Numbered from the stretch's first letter, positions 1-9,740 are shown. The stretch: 64,000 nt of DNA from Desulfuromonas soudanensis (GCF_001278055.1 NZ_CP010802.1:3348001-3412000); one strand, 5' to 3'. Numbers and translations are program-made. The notes: generated from the sequence alone by a model not told the origin.

Positions 1-1366
1 TGATTTTCCGGTCGACCTCCGCCTCGAAACCGAATTCGCTCTCGAAGGAGTTCACCAGCGATGTCTTGCCGCTCCCCTCGGGACCGATCACGGCAACGCT
101 GCATGCCCGACCGGCCGCCCAGCGCTGGTAGAGCCCTTCGAAGGTGGTCAGTTCATCCTCTCGGGCGACAAGAAACTCCCGATTCTTCAGCGGACCCAGG
201 GTGTAGAGGCGCCGGAAGAGGAGGGGCAGCTTCTCGGCCCGCAACAGCACCTCGGCCGGGGAAGGGAGATCGGTGAATTGCAGCAGGGTCTGCTCGGGGG
301 GGGTCTCCCACCCGAGCAGAGCTGCAAGGCGCCCTTTCAGAGCGACAAGACGCGAACGGATCCCCCCGACGTATTGCACCCAGTCCCGCCGTTCCTGAGC
401 CAAAAGTTTCTGCAGCCGCCGAGACAGTCGAGTCGGCAGCCGCTTCAGGCTCCGCCCGAAACGCAGAAACCGGGAGCGCAGAAACCCCGCCCACTCGAGC
501 TCGGCGGCAGGGGCGACGTGCAGCAGGACCCACTCCTCTTCCATGCCGGAGGGAATCGTTCGCAGAAAATCCCGCAGGGCCGCACCGAGCGTGAAGAGCT
601 TCTTCCGGGCATCGTCCAGGGCGGCCAGGGTCAACATCCTGGCGCCGTCAAGACGGGGAAAAAGATCCTCGACTTCGGCAGGTTCCACGGCGGAAGTCGA
701 GACACCCTCCTCCAGTTCCGCGGCCGCCGTCTCCAGGTGAAAGCGCACCCCGCGCCAGAGCGCGGCAAGAGCCGCTGCGGAGGCCGCGTAGGTCTCTTCA
801 TAACCGCGCACCAGGGGGTGAGAGGAAAGATCTTCCACAGAGGGAAGGACCCGGGTCACCAGCGCCCTCAGGGGGATTTTCCTCGGGGGGAGGAGTCTGA
901 GCCCGTGCCTGGGCTGGATCAGCTCGGCGGGGAGTGCTGCGACGGCCTCCTGCTGCGCCCGGAGCACGTTTTCGACCAGGGAAAGAACAAGCTTTTTTTT
1001 CGGAGCGAATTGAAACAATTCACGCTCCAGGGCAGGCTGCATCTTCTTGCCGAGGAACACCAGAAACCCGTCGATCTCGTCGGCGGTTTTTTTCAGGGCC
1101 GCCCCCGAACAGGGTCTGTCCGCCGAGGCAAGGTCGAAGGTGGCCGTCAGGCGCTTCAGGCCGCTGTCGAATTCGGCCGCCGCCTCGGCGAAGGCTTTTT
1201 CAAGGAGAGCATCGGCCTCGGCAAGACGCCCGGCCGCATCCACAGTGGTCTGGCGCTCCCGCTCTTTCAGGGACCGGAAGAACTCCGCAAGCATCTCGCT
1301 GTTCTCTTTTCTTGTCGCAGTCTCTGTTGTCGACGGCGGCGCGGCATGATCCCGGCTCTTTTTCAC
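1..1366 (-). CDS. P-loop NTPase of unknown function, C-terminus cut by window edge
   Basis: The minus-strand frame opens with GTG at 1366, preceded by GGAG six bases upstream, and stays open for 455 codons to the left edge. A long, mostly helical, charged N-terminal region (about residues 1-420) comes first. A Walker A motif GPEGSGKTSLVN follows, with the lysine near residue 434, so the nucleotide-binding domain lies mainly outside the window. There is no signal peptide and no clear membrane segment. The motif shows an ATP- or GTP-binding protein; the large helical region before it could be a sensor or scaffold. I do not recognise the family. It is transcribed in the same direction as corA and starts 58 bases after corA stops, so the two may be co-transcribed. 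Confidence 0.72.
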   Translation of the reverse strand, partial: MKKSRDHAAPPSTTETATRKENSEMLAEFFRSLKERERQTTVDAAGRLAEADALLEKAFAEAAAEFDSGLKRLTATFDLASADRPCSGAALKKTADEIDGFLVFLGKKMQPALERELFQFAPKKKLVLSLVENVLRAQQEAVAALPAELIQPRHGLRLLPPRKIPLRALVTRVLPSVEDLSSHPLVRGYEETYAASAAALAALWRGVRFHLETAAAELEEGVSTSAVEPAEVEDLFPRLDGARMLTLAALDDARKKLFTLGAALRDFLRTIPSGMEEEWVLLHVAPAAELEWAGFLRSRFLRFGRSLKRLPTRLSRRLQKLLAQERRDWVQYVGGIRSRLVALKGRLAALLGWETPPEQTLLQFTDLPSPAEVLLRAEKLPLLFRRLYTLGPLKNREFLVAREDELTTFEGLYQRWAAGRACSVAVIGPEGSGKTSLVNSFESEFGFEAEVDRKI

Positions 1367-1424
1367 AAACAGTCTCCGTTGCGGTTAACCTTCCAGACCT
1401 GAATATTCCATTGTGCCCCTGGCG

Positions 1425-2501
1425 CTACAGCCATTTTTTCCTGCGGAAGAAAAGGAGCATCCCCGCGGCACTCGCAATCATCAGCAGCCAGAGGAGGGGA
1501 TAGCTGTATTTCCAGTGCAGCTCGGGCATGTACTCGAAATTCATGCCGTAGATCCCGGCAAAGAAGGTCAGGGGAATGAAGATGGTGGCGATGATGGTCA
1601 GCACCTTCATCACCTCGTTCATCCGGTTGCTGACGCTGGACAGATAGAGGTCGAGCATCCCCGAGATGATGTCGCGAAAGGTCTCCACCGTGTCGATCAC
1701 CTGGATGGTGTGGTCATAGATGTCGCGCAGGTAAAGTCCGACCCCTTCGGTCACCAGGGGCGACTCCTCCCGCTGCAGGCTGCTGACGACTTCGCGCAGG
1801 GGCCAGATCGACCGACGCAGGAGAATCATCTCCCGCTTGAAATGGTGGATTCGGGTCATCGTGTCCCGCCCCGGATCGAGGACCAATTCCTCCTCGAGAA
1901 TTTCGATCTCGTCACCGATCTTCTCCAGGATGGCGAAATAACTGTCGACGATGGAATCGATCAGGGCGTAAGCCAGGTAGTCGGCACCCATCCGGCGGAT
2001 GCGCCCCTTGCCGAGGCGCAGGCGCTCGCGGACGGCGTCGAAGACATCCCCCTGCCGCTCCTGAAAGGAGATGACGTACCCCGGTCCGAGAATCAGGCTG
2101 ACCTGCTCGGTGCTGATCTCGCCGCGCTCGCCGTTGAACTGGAGCATCTTCAGAACCAAAAAGATGTAATCGTCGTAATTTTCGAACTTGGGGCGATGTT
2201 CGGTGTCGAGGATGTCCTCCTGCACCAGGGGATGCAGACCGAATCCGTTGGCCAGCGCCTCGATCTGGCCGATTTCATGGATGCCGTCGACATTGATCCA
2301 GCTCACCGTCGGCGTCTCCTTGTACGAACAGCATTCGGCAATCTCTTCGCCGGAAAGAGCCCGCTCTTCAAGGTGTTCCGAGGTGTAATCGAGGATCTGC
2401 ACCCGGATGCGTTCGGCCTTGCGCTCGCCGACGTGAACCAGGGTCCCGGGAGCCGACCCGGCGATCTTCGGCGTTTTCTTGACGAGTTTCTTTCTGCGCA
2501 T
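1425..2501 (-). CDS. corA: Magnesium/cobalt transporter CorA
   Basis: This is a CorA-family divalent metal channel in the inner membrane. The protein is about 358 residues, normal for the family: a large soluble alpha/beta and coiled-coil cytoplasmic region, then two C-terminal membrane helices. The selectivity motif YGMNFEYMPEL sits between the helices, and a short basic tail (FFRRKKWL) ends the protein. The frame is open 18 codons further upstream, but I chose the ATG at 2501 because GGAG lies seven bases before it and the protein then begins MRRKKLVKK, as CorA proteins often do. The family carries Mg2+ (also Co2+/Ni2+) as a pentamer. The gene downstream is the P-loop protein on the same strand. 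Confidence 0.95.
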   Translation of the reverse strand: MRRKKLVKKTPKIAGSAPGTLVHVGERKAERIRVQILDYTSEHLEERALSGEEIAECCSYKETPTVSWINVDGIHEIGQIEALANGFGLHPLVQEDILDTEHRPKFENYDDYIFLVLKMLQFNGERGEISTEQVSLILGPGYVISFQERQGDVFDAVRERLRLGKGRIRRMGADYLAYALIDSIVDSYFAILEKIGDEIEILEEELVLDPGRDTMTRIHHFKREMILLRRSIWPLREVVSSLQREESPLVTEGVGLYLRDIYDHTIQVIDTVETFRDIISGMLDLYLSSVSNRMNEVMKVLTIIATIFIPLTFFAGIYGMNFEYMPELHWKYSYPLLWLLMIASAAGMLLFFRRKKWL

Positions 2502-2763
2502 CCTCACTCTCCATGCCGCCTGCCGCGCCGGGCAGAGGGGGGAAATAGCCATCAAGCCTGCTCAACTATAACCGAAAAACCTAATGATTAAAGGAGTATT
2601 TGCCCTCCCTCGCCTCTTTTGCCGACACCCCCGCTCCGCCGCCCGTCGCGGGGGCGTGACCAGGGCGTCCGGCAAGAGGAGCGGCGCTTTTGAACGCCGG
2701 CGATGAAACAAGGCGACCGCAGGACCCTCGACCGGGGTGAACAAATCGGCTACAATCTCGGCC

Positions 2764-4035
2764 ATGATCCCGATTCTCCTCCTCTATCTCCTCACCCTGG
2801 CCTGCCGCCTGCTACTGCGCACCCTCAATTTACGCCATCTGGCCCGGCACGGAGAGATCGTTCCGCCGGGATTCGAAAAAGCCATCGACGGCCAACTTCT
2901 CTCCCGAAGCTGCGCCTACACCGGCGCCTTAAGCCGCCTCGGCCTCTGGCAGATGCTGGGTGGGAACCTCGTCCTCCTCGCCTTTCTCTTCGGCGGCGGC
3001 CTCGTCCTCTACGACCGCTGGATCGGCGATTTCGTCCCCTCCTTCGTCGGCGGCGGGGTCGTCTTTTTCCTCGGCCTGCAGCTCTCGGCCACCGTTTTCA
3101 CCCTCCCCTTCTCTTTCTATCGCACCTTCGTCATCGAGGAGCGCTACGGTTTCAACGCCACGACGCCCCGTCTGTGGCTGGCCGACCTCCTCAAGTCGAG
3201 CCTGATCTCCGCTGTGATCCTGAGCCTGATGACCGCCGCAGCCCTGGCCCTCGTCGCCGGAAGCCCGCAGCTCTGGTGGCTGGCCGTCTGGGTCCTGTTC
3301 ACCCTGACCTCCCTCTTTCTCATCCTTTTCTCCCCGGTCCTCATCGAGCCGCTCTTCTTCAAATTCGAACCGGTCGGAAGGGAGCCGCTGCGGACGAAAA
3401 TCGAGGGGTTGACGGGGCGGGCGGGCCTGCGGGTGAGCCGGGTCCTGCAGGTCGACGCTTCCCGTCGCAGCCGGCATTCCAACGCCTATTTCACCGGCAT
3501 CGGCCGGGTCAAGCGCATCGTCCTTTACGACACCCTTCTCGAGGAAATGAACGACGACGAGATCCTCGCCATCCTTGCCCACGAGGCGGGACACTGGACG
3601 TTGGGACACATCAGAAACCGCCTGCTGTGGAGCGGACTCCTGTCCCTGGCCGTCTGTTACGGGAGCTTTTTGCTTCTCGGATGGAAGGGACTCCCCGGCC
3701 TTCTCGGCCTGGAGCAGGCCTCTTTTTTCGCCCGGGTGGTCATCCTCGCCTTTGTCGCCCGGCTGGGGGCCTTTTTCCTCACCCCGGCGCAAAGTTACCT
3801 CTCCCGCCGCCACGAACGGCAGGCCGACGACTATGCCGCCGCCCTCTCGGGGAAGCCGGAAGCCCTCGCTTCGGCGCTGGTCAAACTCTCCCGGAACAAT
3901 CTCGCCAACCTCCACCCCCACCCCCTTTATTCGGCCTTCTACGACTCCCATCCGCCGGTGGTGCAACGGGTGGCGCAGCTCGACGCCGCAGCCAGAGGGC
4001 ACCGGGCACCTCGAAAAACGAAAGGGAGAAAATAG
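2764..4035 (+). CDS. M48 family membrane metalloprotease (Ste24/CAAX-protease-like)
   Basis: This is a zinc endopeptidase of the M48A (Ste24) type, embedded in the inner membrane. Visible features are an N-terminal membrane helix (MIPILLLYLLTLACRLLL), several more hydrophobic segments, the HEAGH zinc-binding and catalytic motif near residue 273, and a downstream HERQADDYA segment that supplies the third ligand (Glu) in this family. Length (423 aa) fits. The start is uncertain: a GTG at 2737 adds nine residues but its only purine run is too distant, while the ATG at 2764 begins directly with the membrane helix and also has a weak ribosome site. The gene converges on the thioesterase gene, with only six bases between the stops. 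In bacteria the family is associated with membrane-protein quality control; the substrate here is unknown. Confidence 0.9.
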   Translation: MIPILLLYLLTLACRLLLRTLNLRHLARHGEIVPPGFEKAIDGQLLSRSCAYTGALSRLGLWQMLGGNLVLLAFLFGGGLVLYDRWIGDFVPSFVGGGVVFFLGLQLSATVFTLPFSFYRTFVIEERYGFNATTPRLWLADLLKSSLISAVILSLMTAAALALVAGSPQLWWLAVWVLFTLTSLFLILFSPVLIEPLFFKFEPVGREPLRTKIEGLTGRAGLRVSRVLQVDASRRSRHSNAYFTGIGRVKRIVLYDTLLEEMNDDEILAILAHEAGHWTLGHIRNRLLWSGLLSLAVCYGSFLLLGWKGLPGLLGLEQASFFARVVILAFVARLGAFFLTPAQSYLSRRHERQADDYAAALSGKPEALASALVKLSRNNLANLHPHPLYSAFYDSHPPVVQRVAQLDAAARGHRAPRKTKGRK

Positions 4036-4041
4036 AGCGGC

Positions 4042-5079
4042 TCAGCGGTGCCGGGCCAGGTCCTCGTGACGACGGTAGGCGGCGAGGAAGCGGGCGTCCT
4101 CGGCGTAGGTGACGGGATAGATGGTCGGCACCGGCTGGTGCACCAGGTTGCGATCGACGTTGACGAAGGTGAAGAGGCAGGAGTTGGAGAGGGCCTTGGT
4201 GGTGCGGTCGCGGCTGATGCGCTCGATGCTCGCCTCGACGCCGATGGAGGTGCGTCCGGTGTAAACGACCCGGCTGGTGTAGTGGAGCTTGTCGCTGAGG
4301 CGCACCGGATGAAAGAAATTGATGCGGTTGACCGCGGCGATCACCGGGCGTTCCGGAGCCACCAGTTCGGCGCAGATCGAGGAGAGCTCGTAGGCGCGGC
4401 GGATCAGATAGCCGCCGAAGATCGTCGTCGGCACGTTTTCCTGCTCGGGGTACATCCGCTCCCAGGAATCGGTCACCAGGGAGCCGGCGAGGATTCCGGC
4501 AAAACCCGACTGCTCCTGCTCGCGGTGCAGCCGCGCCAGAAGCTCGAACTCCTCGCGACTCGGCGGCTCGAGGGCGGCGGCGCTCTCGGCGCGATAGGCC
4601 TCCCTCCCGGCGATGGCCTGCTGGGCCCGGCGCTTTTCCAATTCGTCCCGGTACTCCAGAGGCGGGAGGGGAATCCCCCGGGCCTCTTCCCCCTCCAAGG
4701 AGCGGGCCACCATGGTGAAGTAGCAGGAGGCGACGTGAATGGCCGGTTCTCCCGTCTGCTCGACGCGGATCCCCACCTCCATGGAGGTGCGGCCGACATG
4801 GTTGATCTGGGCGTAGAAGCTGAGATCGCGGGTCACGTCGGCGGCGTGGCGCACGAGGATGTTGTCGATGGCCGCCGTCACCACCCGCGCCCCGGGCGCA
4901 AAGCGCCGCACATAGCCGAGGGCGGTATCCTCGGCGAGCTTGTCGAGGACTTCGAGGAGGAGACCGAAACGCAGATTCCCCTGGAGAGGTTCGTCGACCA
5001 CCATGAAGCGGCGGCGCAGAGCCGGGTCGCTCCCCAGGGGGAGGGTGCGGGTCAGGGACGTATCCTTGGGACGGAGCAT
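4042..5079 (-). CDS. Acyl-CoA thioesterase, tandem hotdog domains (ACOT9-like)
   Basis: This predicted cytosolic enzyme hydrolyses acyl-CoA to free acid and CoA. The 345 residues contain two hotdog repeats. The first has a FYAQINHVGRTSMEVGIRVE strand-helix unit around residues 88-107; the second has the parallel NFFHPVRLSDKLHYTSRV...GRTSIGVEA around 255-290. This duplicated layout is typical of ACOT9/10-like hydrolases rather than single-domain YbgC or TesB enzymes. AGGA precedes the ATG by eight bases. It follows the zinc-ribbon gene by 24 bases on the same strand, so the two probably form an operon. Chain-length preference cannot be read from the sequence. Confidence 0.85.
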   Translation of the reverse strand: MLRPKDTSLTRTLPLGSDPALRRRFMVVDEPLQGNLRFGLLLEVLDKLAEDTALGYVRRFAPGARVVTAAIDNILVRHAADVTRDLSFYAQINHVGRTSMEVGIRVEQTGEPAIHVASCYFTMVARSLEGEEARGIPLPPLEYRDELEKRRAQQAIAGREAYRAESAAALEPPSREEFELLARLHREQEQSGFAGILAGSLVTDSWERMYPEQENVPTTIFGGYLIRRAYELSSICAELVAPERPVIAAVNRINFFHPVRLSDKLHYTSRVVYTGRTSIGVEASIERISRDRTTKALSNSCLFTFVNVDRNLVHQPVPTIYPVTYAEDARFLAAYRRHEDLARHR

Positions 5080-5103
5080 GGCAGTTGTCCTGGAAAAACG
5101 GGA

Positions 5104-5937
5104 TCAGTGGGGCAGGCGGACGAGGGTCTCCTCGAGCCTGAGGAGCCGGCGGTCGATCTCATCGAGGCGCCGCAGAATCTGCTGATTGGTCGTGTCGGCC
5201 AGGGCGGCCTGCAACAGCGGACCGATGAGTTCGGGATGGTTCTGCGCGTAACCGGCGCCGAACTGGCCGTCGATCTGGGCGACGATGGTGGCCATGGGGT
5301 TTGGGGTCGAAGGAGCGGCGCTTTCCCGGGGAGCATCCGCCTCGGCGATGACCAGTTCCGGCTCCCCTTCGTCCGCGCCGCCGGCTCCCTCCTCCCCGGA
5401 GGGGGGGGAACTCCCGACGAGGGGAGCCTTGTCCTCCTCCTCGATTTCGCCGCCGGCCGCAGCGGCGGAAGGAGGATCGAGGTCGGCAAAGCCCATTTCC
5501 AGTCGGGCCAGTCCCCGCACCGCCGCCGGTTCGACGGGTACCGGTTTCACCGCCGGCTCGACGGCACCCATCTCCGGAGGGGGAGTCTTCTCAGCCGAAA
5601 GGGGCGCAGGGGACTTTTCGGCGACGGGAGGAGAGGGGGGCGGCGGCGCAGCGGACCTCTCCTCCGGGGCCGGACGGAGGGGGGAAGGGACGGGTGCGGC
5701 CGGGGCGGGTGGGGGCGAAGCGACCGCCCGGAGGGGTGCCGGATTGGCCGAAGGAGAAACTTCCCGGGAGAGTGCGGCCGAGCGCGGGGAGAGAGAAGAG
5801 GTTTCCGTCTCGCTGCCGAGCCTGATGGTCATGCCGCACTTGGAGCATTTGACGACCTTGCGGAGCAGGTTCCCCGTCTCGGGTGGAATCTTCCTGCCGC
5901 ATTCGGGACATTTAATTTCCGCCTTGTTCGACCGCAT
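5104..5937 (-). CDS. Zinc-ribbon protein with long Pro/Ala-rich linker
   Basis: This 277-residue protein begins with a four-cysteine zinc ribbon (IKCPECGRKIPP...VVKCSKCGMTIRL, residues 8-40) of the MJ0042/zinc-ribbon type. A low-complexity region rich in Pro, Ala, Ser and Glu (about residues 45-205) comes next, and then a short helical C-terminal segment (about 215-277) with alternating charged and leucine residues. There is no membrane segment. Myxobacterial and deltaproteobacterial proteins with the same N-terminal ribbon are often poorly characterised regulators or scaffolds. AGGAGA precedes the ATG. It is upstream of the thioesterase gene in the same transcription direction. No specific function can be assigned. 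Confidence 0.8.
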   Translation of the reverse strand: MRSNKAEIKCPECGRKIPPETGNLLRKVVKCSKCGMTIRLGSETETSSLSPRSAALSREVSPSANPAPLRAVASPPPAPAAPVPSPLRPAPEERSAAPPPPSPPVAEKSPAPLSAEKTPPPEMGAVEPAVKPVPVEPAAVRGLARLEMGFADLDPPSAAAAGGEIEEEDKAPLVGSSPPSGEEGAGGADEGEPELVIAEADAPRESAAPSTPNPMATIVAQIDGQFGAGYAQNHPELIGPLLQAALADTTNQQILRRLDEIDRRLLRLEETLVRLPH

Positions 5938-6242
5938 CGACTCTCCTGCCTTTCATTTGTGGAAAAGCTTAACATTCCCGCCGAGCAGGCACAACTCAAG
6001 ATATGGATCAGGGCCTCAAATCCATGCCTTCGGCGCCGGAGAAGGCCGCTGAACTCTTGCCATGGCTCCCGGACCCGGCCCGGCAAAGGAGAGGAGGCTG
6101 AACCCGACGGCTGCAACCCGTCCCCGATAAAGCATAACAGATCCCGATTCGTGCAGGGATTTCCATCAGGATTAACTATTGGACATCCGCCCCCCGGCGC
6201 TGCTAGCCTCCCGCCATACATTCCCACTCGAGGAGCGCCGCA
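5938..6242. other. Divergent intergenic region
   Basis: This 305-base gap lies between the divergently transcribed zinc-ribbon and transglutaminase genes and should hold both promoters. TTGGAC at 6179 followed 17 bases later by GCTAGC is the best, weak, candidate for the plus-strand gene. I see no ORF with a ribosome site, no RNA gene and no terminator. Confidence 0.35.
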
Positions 6243-7256
6243 ATGAAACGCTTGTTCACTCTGTTCCTGACCCTCCTCGCCGCCCTGGCCGGGACCTGCG
6301 CCCTGGCCGCAAGCCAGGGGGGGACCGTCACCCAGGTGTTCGACCTCTCCGCCCGGACGGAGCCCGGGGAGACCCGACTCTGGATCCCCTATCCGGTGTC
6401 GGATGCCAATCAGGTCGTCAGCGCCGTGCGCATCGACGGCGATTACGCCGAGGCGGCGGTCTACACCGACCGCGTCTTCCGGACGCCGATGCTCTTTGCC
6501 CGCTGGGCCGATGGGGCCAAGAGCCGCAAGCTGACCTTTGCTTTTGCCGTCGAGCGCCAGGAGGTCATTCGCCGCGATTTTCCCGCCCGGGAAGGGGCCT
6601 GGGATCCCGCCGACTACGCCCCCTACCTGGAGGCGACCGCCCTCGGCCCCATCGACGGCGCCGTCAAGGTCCTCGCCGATCGCATCACCCGGGGACAGGG
6701 GACCGTCGCCGGCAAGGCGCGGGCGATCTACGACTGGACCTGCGACAACATGTACCGGGACCCCAAAACCCGCGGCTGCGGCCCGGGGGACGTCTGCACC
6801 CTGCTGACGGCTCCCGGCGGCAAATGCGCCGACATTCACTCGGTCTTCGTCGCCCTCGCCCGGGCCGCAGGCGTCCCCGCCCGGGAAGTCTTCGGCATCC
6901 GCCAGGGGAAGGGCTCGGAAGAGGAGATCACCGGCTGGCAGCACTGCTGGGCCGAGTTTTTCCTCCCCGGCTACGGCTGGGTCCCCGTCGACCCGGCGGA
7001 TGTGCGCAAGAAGATGCTTACGGAGAATCTCGCCCCCGAATCCCCCGAGGCAGCCGAATACCGGGCCTACTTCTGGGGTGGGATCGACCCCTACCGCATC
7101 GCCCTCGGACACGGCCGCGACCTGACCCTCAACCCGCCCCAGCAGGGGGCTCCGGTCAATTACCTGATGTACCCCTACGCCGAGATCGGCGCGACGACCC
7201 TCGACTGGCTCGATCCGAAGACCTTCGGCTACCGCATCACCTGGCGCCCCCATTAG
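6243..7256 (+). CDS. Secreted transglutaminase-like (cysteine-protease fold) protein
   Basis: The 337-residue protein starts with a Sec signal peptide (MKRLFTLFLTLLAALAGTCALA). After an N-terminal beta-rich region it has a transglutaminase-like core with a recognisable triad: Cys in GGKCADIHSVFVALARAAGVPAR (about residue 197), His in WQHCWAEFF (about 235), and Asp in GWVPVDPAD (about 250). Bacterial members of this superfamily are usually peptidases or amidases acting in the periplasm; actual cross-linking activity is rarely shown. Length and layout match the stand-alone secreted form. It is transcribed alone and ends at a strong terminator (7286-7315). Substrate unknown. Confidence 0.85.
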   Translation: MKRLFTLFLTLLAALAGTCALAASQGGTVTQVFDLSARTEPGETRLWIPYPVSDANQVVSAVRIDGDYAEAAVYTDRVFRTPMLFARWADGAKSRKLTFAFAVERQEVIRRDFPAREGAWDPADYAPYLEATALGPIDGAVKVLADRITRGQGTVAGKARAIYDWTCDNMYRDPKTRGCGPGDVCTLLTAPGGKCADIHSVFVALARAAGVPAREVFGIRQGKGSEEEITGWQHCWAEFFLPGYGWVPVDPADVRKKMLTENLAPESPEAAEYRAYFWGGIDPYRIALGHGRDLTLNPPQQGAPVNYLMYPYAEIGATTLDWLDPKTFGYRITWRPH

Positions 7257-7285
7257 CCCCGGCTCCAGCCTGACAGACAGAGAAA

Positions 7286-7315
7286 GGGCCGCCCTGCCGG
7301 GCGGCCCTTTTTTTT
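7286..7315 (+). terminator. Rho-independent terminator
   Basis: A perfect 9-bp GC-rich stem (GGGCCGCCC/GGGCGGCCC) with a TGCC loop is followed by eight T residues. It lies 29 bases after the transglutaminase gene. Confidence 0.92.
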
Positions 7316-7334
7316 CACCGACGAATCCGTCGTC

Positions 7335-9740
7335 TCAGGAAATCCGGATCTGCAAAAGATCGCCGAGACGACGGAAGCTCTCCTGCCATTCTCCGTTTTC
7401 GCCGCCGGAGAGGGGTTTCAGGGCATGGTGGGTGTCCCAGTAGAGGTTCTGTGCCTTCCAGAGATCGACCTCGAGGGGAAAGGCCTGCAGGACCTCGAGG
7501 GTTTCGATGATGGTCAGGAGGAGCGCCATGTTGCGCGGTGTGCGGGAGAGTTTCTCCATCTGCCGCAGCAGCTGGCGCCCGGCGGCCAGGGGGAGCATCG
7601 GGTCGTCGAGGGTGAGTCCGAGCTTTTCCACCTCCTCGGCCAGGTCGTGCAGCCGGCGGGGATGCAGGGGACCGTTTTCGAGGAGATCACGGAGCCGCCC
7701 GGTCAGGACCTGTTCGGCGGGGACCTGCAGCGCCGCCGGGATCGGCATGCCGATCCCCCTGAGGAAGCGCAGCAGGGTGAAGTTGTCGGCATAGATCGTC
7801 TGGAAGGCGGCGGCGACCAGTTCCAGGGGCTGGGCCATGACCTGGCCGAGGACGCGCCGCTGTTCGTCCCGGAAGAGGTGCCAGAGGGAATAACTGCTGG
7901 TGCCGAAGTGCTGATCCATGAGACGGATCACTCCGGGGATGTCGCTGCGGCCGAAGGCCTCGGAGAGGGAGGAGCTCAGGGAGGCAAAGGCCTGCCCTCC
8001 GCCAAAGGGGCGGACACCCGCATTGACGTTGTGGCCGCCGAGATTGAGGACGGCGAAGGCGAAATCCTCCTCATTCCAGGTAATGGAGGAGCGAATACGG
8101 GTACGGCCGACGGTCAGCTTCATCCGTCCGCCGGGGAAGTCCTGCTGTTCACAGTCGGTGGCGCTGTAGCAGTAAACTTCCCGCCCCTCGGTCTCGGTGC
8201 CGCCGAACCCGGCGACGATGGCATGATGCGCCGCCACCCGCGGCAGGTCGAGCCGGATGGCGGCGACCAGGTCGCGGTAGATCCGCGCCCCGTCCCCCTT
8301 GCGCGGATCGTTGCTCGGCACTTCGGAGAGCCGCTGCACAAAGTCGTCCTCGAGTCGCACCCCGCAGGCCTCTTCGGCCAGCTGCACCGCCCGCCCGGCG
8401 TAGGCGAGGATCTGGGTCGTTTCAATTCCCGACACCTCGTCGAAGAACCAGCCGCAGCTGGTGTACATGAGCATGGCCTGGCGCTGCAGCTCCAGAAGGC
8501 GCAGGCCCCGCACTTCTTCCTCCGGATTCAGCACCCGCCCGGCCTGGGCCTGAAAAAAGGAGCGGACCGTCTCGGGGGAGCGGTCGAGAAGGACCTCGAT
8601 GTAGGCATCGCGCGCCTTCCAGGGGTCGGCGAAAAGGCTCGCCGCTTCCTTTTCGAAGAGGAGGGCAAGGTCGTCGCGCAGCCAGTCGAGAGCCGCCCGC
8701 AGCGGTGCGCGCCAGGCCTGGGTCCACCCCGGTTTGCCGCCGATGTGACAGCCGCAGTCGGAGCGCCAGCGCTCCACCCCGTGGGCACAGCTCCAGGAGG
8801 TGTTCTCGGCGATCTGCACCTCGAAGGCCGGGGGGTAGGTGGCGAGGAATTCTCCGTAATTGGTGATCCGGGCCAGCTTGCGCCGCTCGATCTGATCGAG
8901 ACAGTAGGCCAGGGCCATCTCGCCGAAGCGGTGATGGTGACCGTAAGTCTCGCCGTCGGTAGCGACATGGACCAGCTCCGGCCGGGAGTCGGCGGAGGGA
9001 TTCCCCACAAGGCGCTGGAGGAAATGCTCGCCGTCCCTCAGAAGCCCGCCGAAGGCGATCTCCTGAGCCAGGGGCCCGTCGTAGAAAAAGAGATCGATGC
9101 TCTTCCCCGAGGGGAGGGGGCAGCGATAGGGGATGCGCGGGTCGACCTTTCCTCCGGAGACGTCCTGCCAGCGCTTCTCCCCGAGGGGGCGGATCCGGGC
9201 GGCCTGGTGGGGGGCCAGGATGGTATAGGTGATCCCTTCGCCGGCGAGGACCTCCAGGGTCTCGAGATCGACTGCGGTTTCCGGAAGCCACATCCCCTCC
9301 GGCTCCCGCCCGAAGCGGCGGCGGAAGTCGCCCAGACCCCAGGCGACCTGGGTCGCCTTGTCGCGGCTGTTGGCCAGGGGCATGATCATGTGGTTGTACC
9401 CCTGGGCGATGGCCGAGCCGTGCCCGGCAAAACGCTGGCGGCTGGTGCGGTCGGCATCGAGGATGGCCAGGTAGGTATCCGGGCGGTGCTTTTCGAGCCA
9501 GGAGAGGAGGGTCGGACCGACGTTGAAGCTGATCTGCCCGTAGTTGTTGACGATACGGCCGATGCGCCCCTCCCCGTCGAGGATGCGGGCGACGCCGTTG
9601 GGCGCGTAGCACTCGACGGCGATGCGCTCGTTCCAGTCGTGAAAAGGGTAGGCCGAATCCTGAAGCTCGATATCCTCGAGCCACGGATTTTCCCGGGGGG
9701 GCTGATAAAAATGGCCGTGAATGCAGATGAAGGGTTCCAT
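7335..9740 (-). CDS. Glycoside hydrolase family 57 protein with DUF3536
   Basis: This predicted cytoplasmic alpha-glucan-acting enzyme has 801 residues. The first GH57 motif is at the very N-terminus (ICIHGHFYQPPRENPW). The substrate-pocket segment VATDGETYGHHHRFGEMAL is near residues 255-275, and the C-terminal half is the DUF3536 helical module typical of these long forms. GH57 enzymes (amylopullulanase, 4-alpha-glucanotransferase, branching enzyme) use a retaining mechanism on alpha-1,4/1,6 glucans; specificity here is unknown. The open frame extends 27 codons upstream, but the ATG at 9740 puts the HGHFYQPP motif at residues 7-14 as in relatives, with GGAG ten bases ahead. It converges on the transglutaminase gene. 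Confidence 0.9.
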   Translation of the reverse strand: MEPFICIHGHFYQPPRENPWLEDIELQDSAYPFHDWNERIAVECYAPNGVARILDGEGRIGRIVNNYGQISFNVGPTLLSWLEKHRPDTYLAILDADRTSRQRFAGHGSAIAQGYNHMIMPLANSRDKATQVAWGLGDFRRRFGREPEGMWLPETAVDLETLEVLAGEGITYTILAPHQAARIRPLGEKRWQDVSGGKVDPRIPYRCPLPSGKSIDLFFYDGPLAQEIAFGGLLRDGEHFLQRLVGNPSADSRPELVHVATDGETYGHHHRFGEMALAYCLDQIERRKLARITNYGEFLATYPPAFEVQIAENTSWSCAHGVERWRSDCGCHIGGKPGWTQAWRAPLRAALDWLRDDLALLFEKEAASLFADPWKARDAYIEVLLDRSPETVRSFFQAQAGRVLNPEEEVRGLRLLELQRQAMLMYTSCGWFFDEVSGIETTQILAYAGRAVQLAEEACGVRLEDDFVQRLSEVPSNDPRKGDGARIYRDLVAAIRLDLPRVAAHHAIVAGFGGTETEGREVYCYSATDCEQQDFPGGRMKLTVGRTRIRSSITWNEEDFAFAVLNLGGHNVNAGVRPFGGGQAFASLSSSLSEAFGRSDIPGVIRLMDQHFGTSSYSLWHLFRDEQRRVLGQVMAQPLELVAAAFQTIYADNFTLLRFLRGIGMPIPAALQVPAEQVLTGRLRDLLENGPLHPRRLHDLAEEVEKLGLTLDDPMLPLAAGRQLLRQMEKLSRTPRNMALLLTIIETLEVLQAFPLEVDLWKAQNLYWDTHHALKPLSGGENGEWQESFRRLGDLLQIRIS

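Noticed and set aside
4048-6246. 732-codon open frame on the plus strand
   Set aside because: It lies opposite the thioesterase and zinc-ribbon genes; its composition is Gly/Arg/Glu-rich without any domain. It is a high-GC shadow frame.
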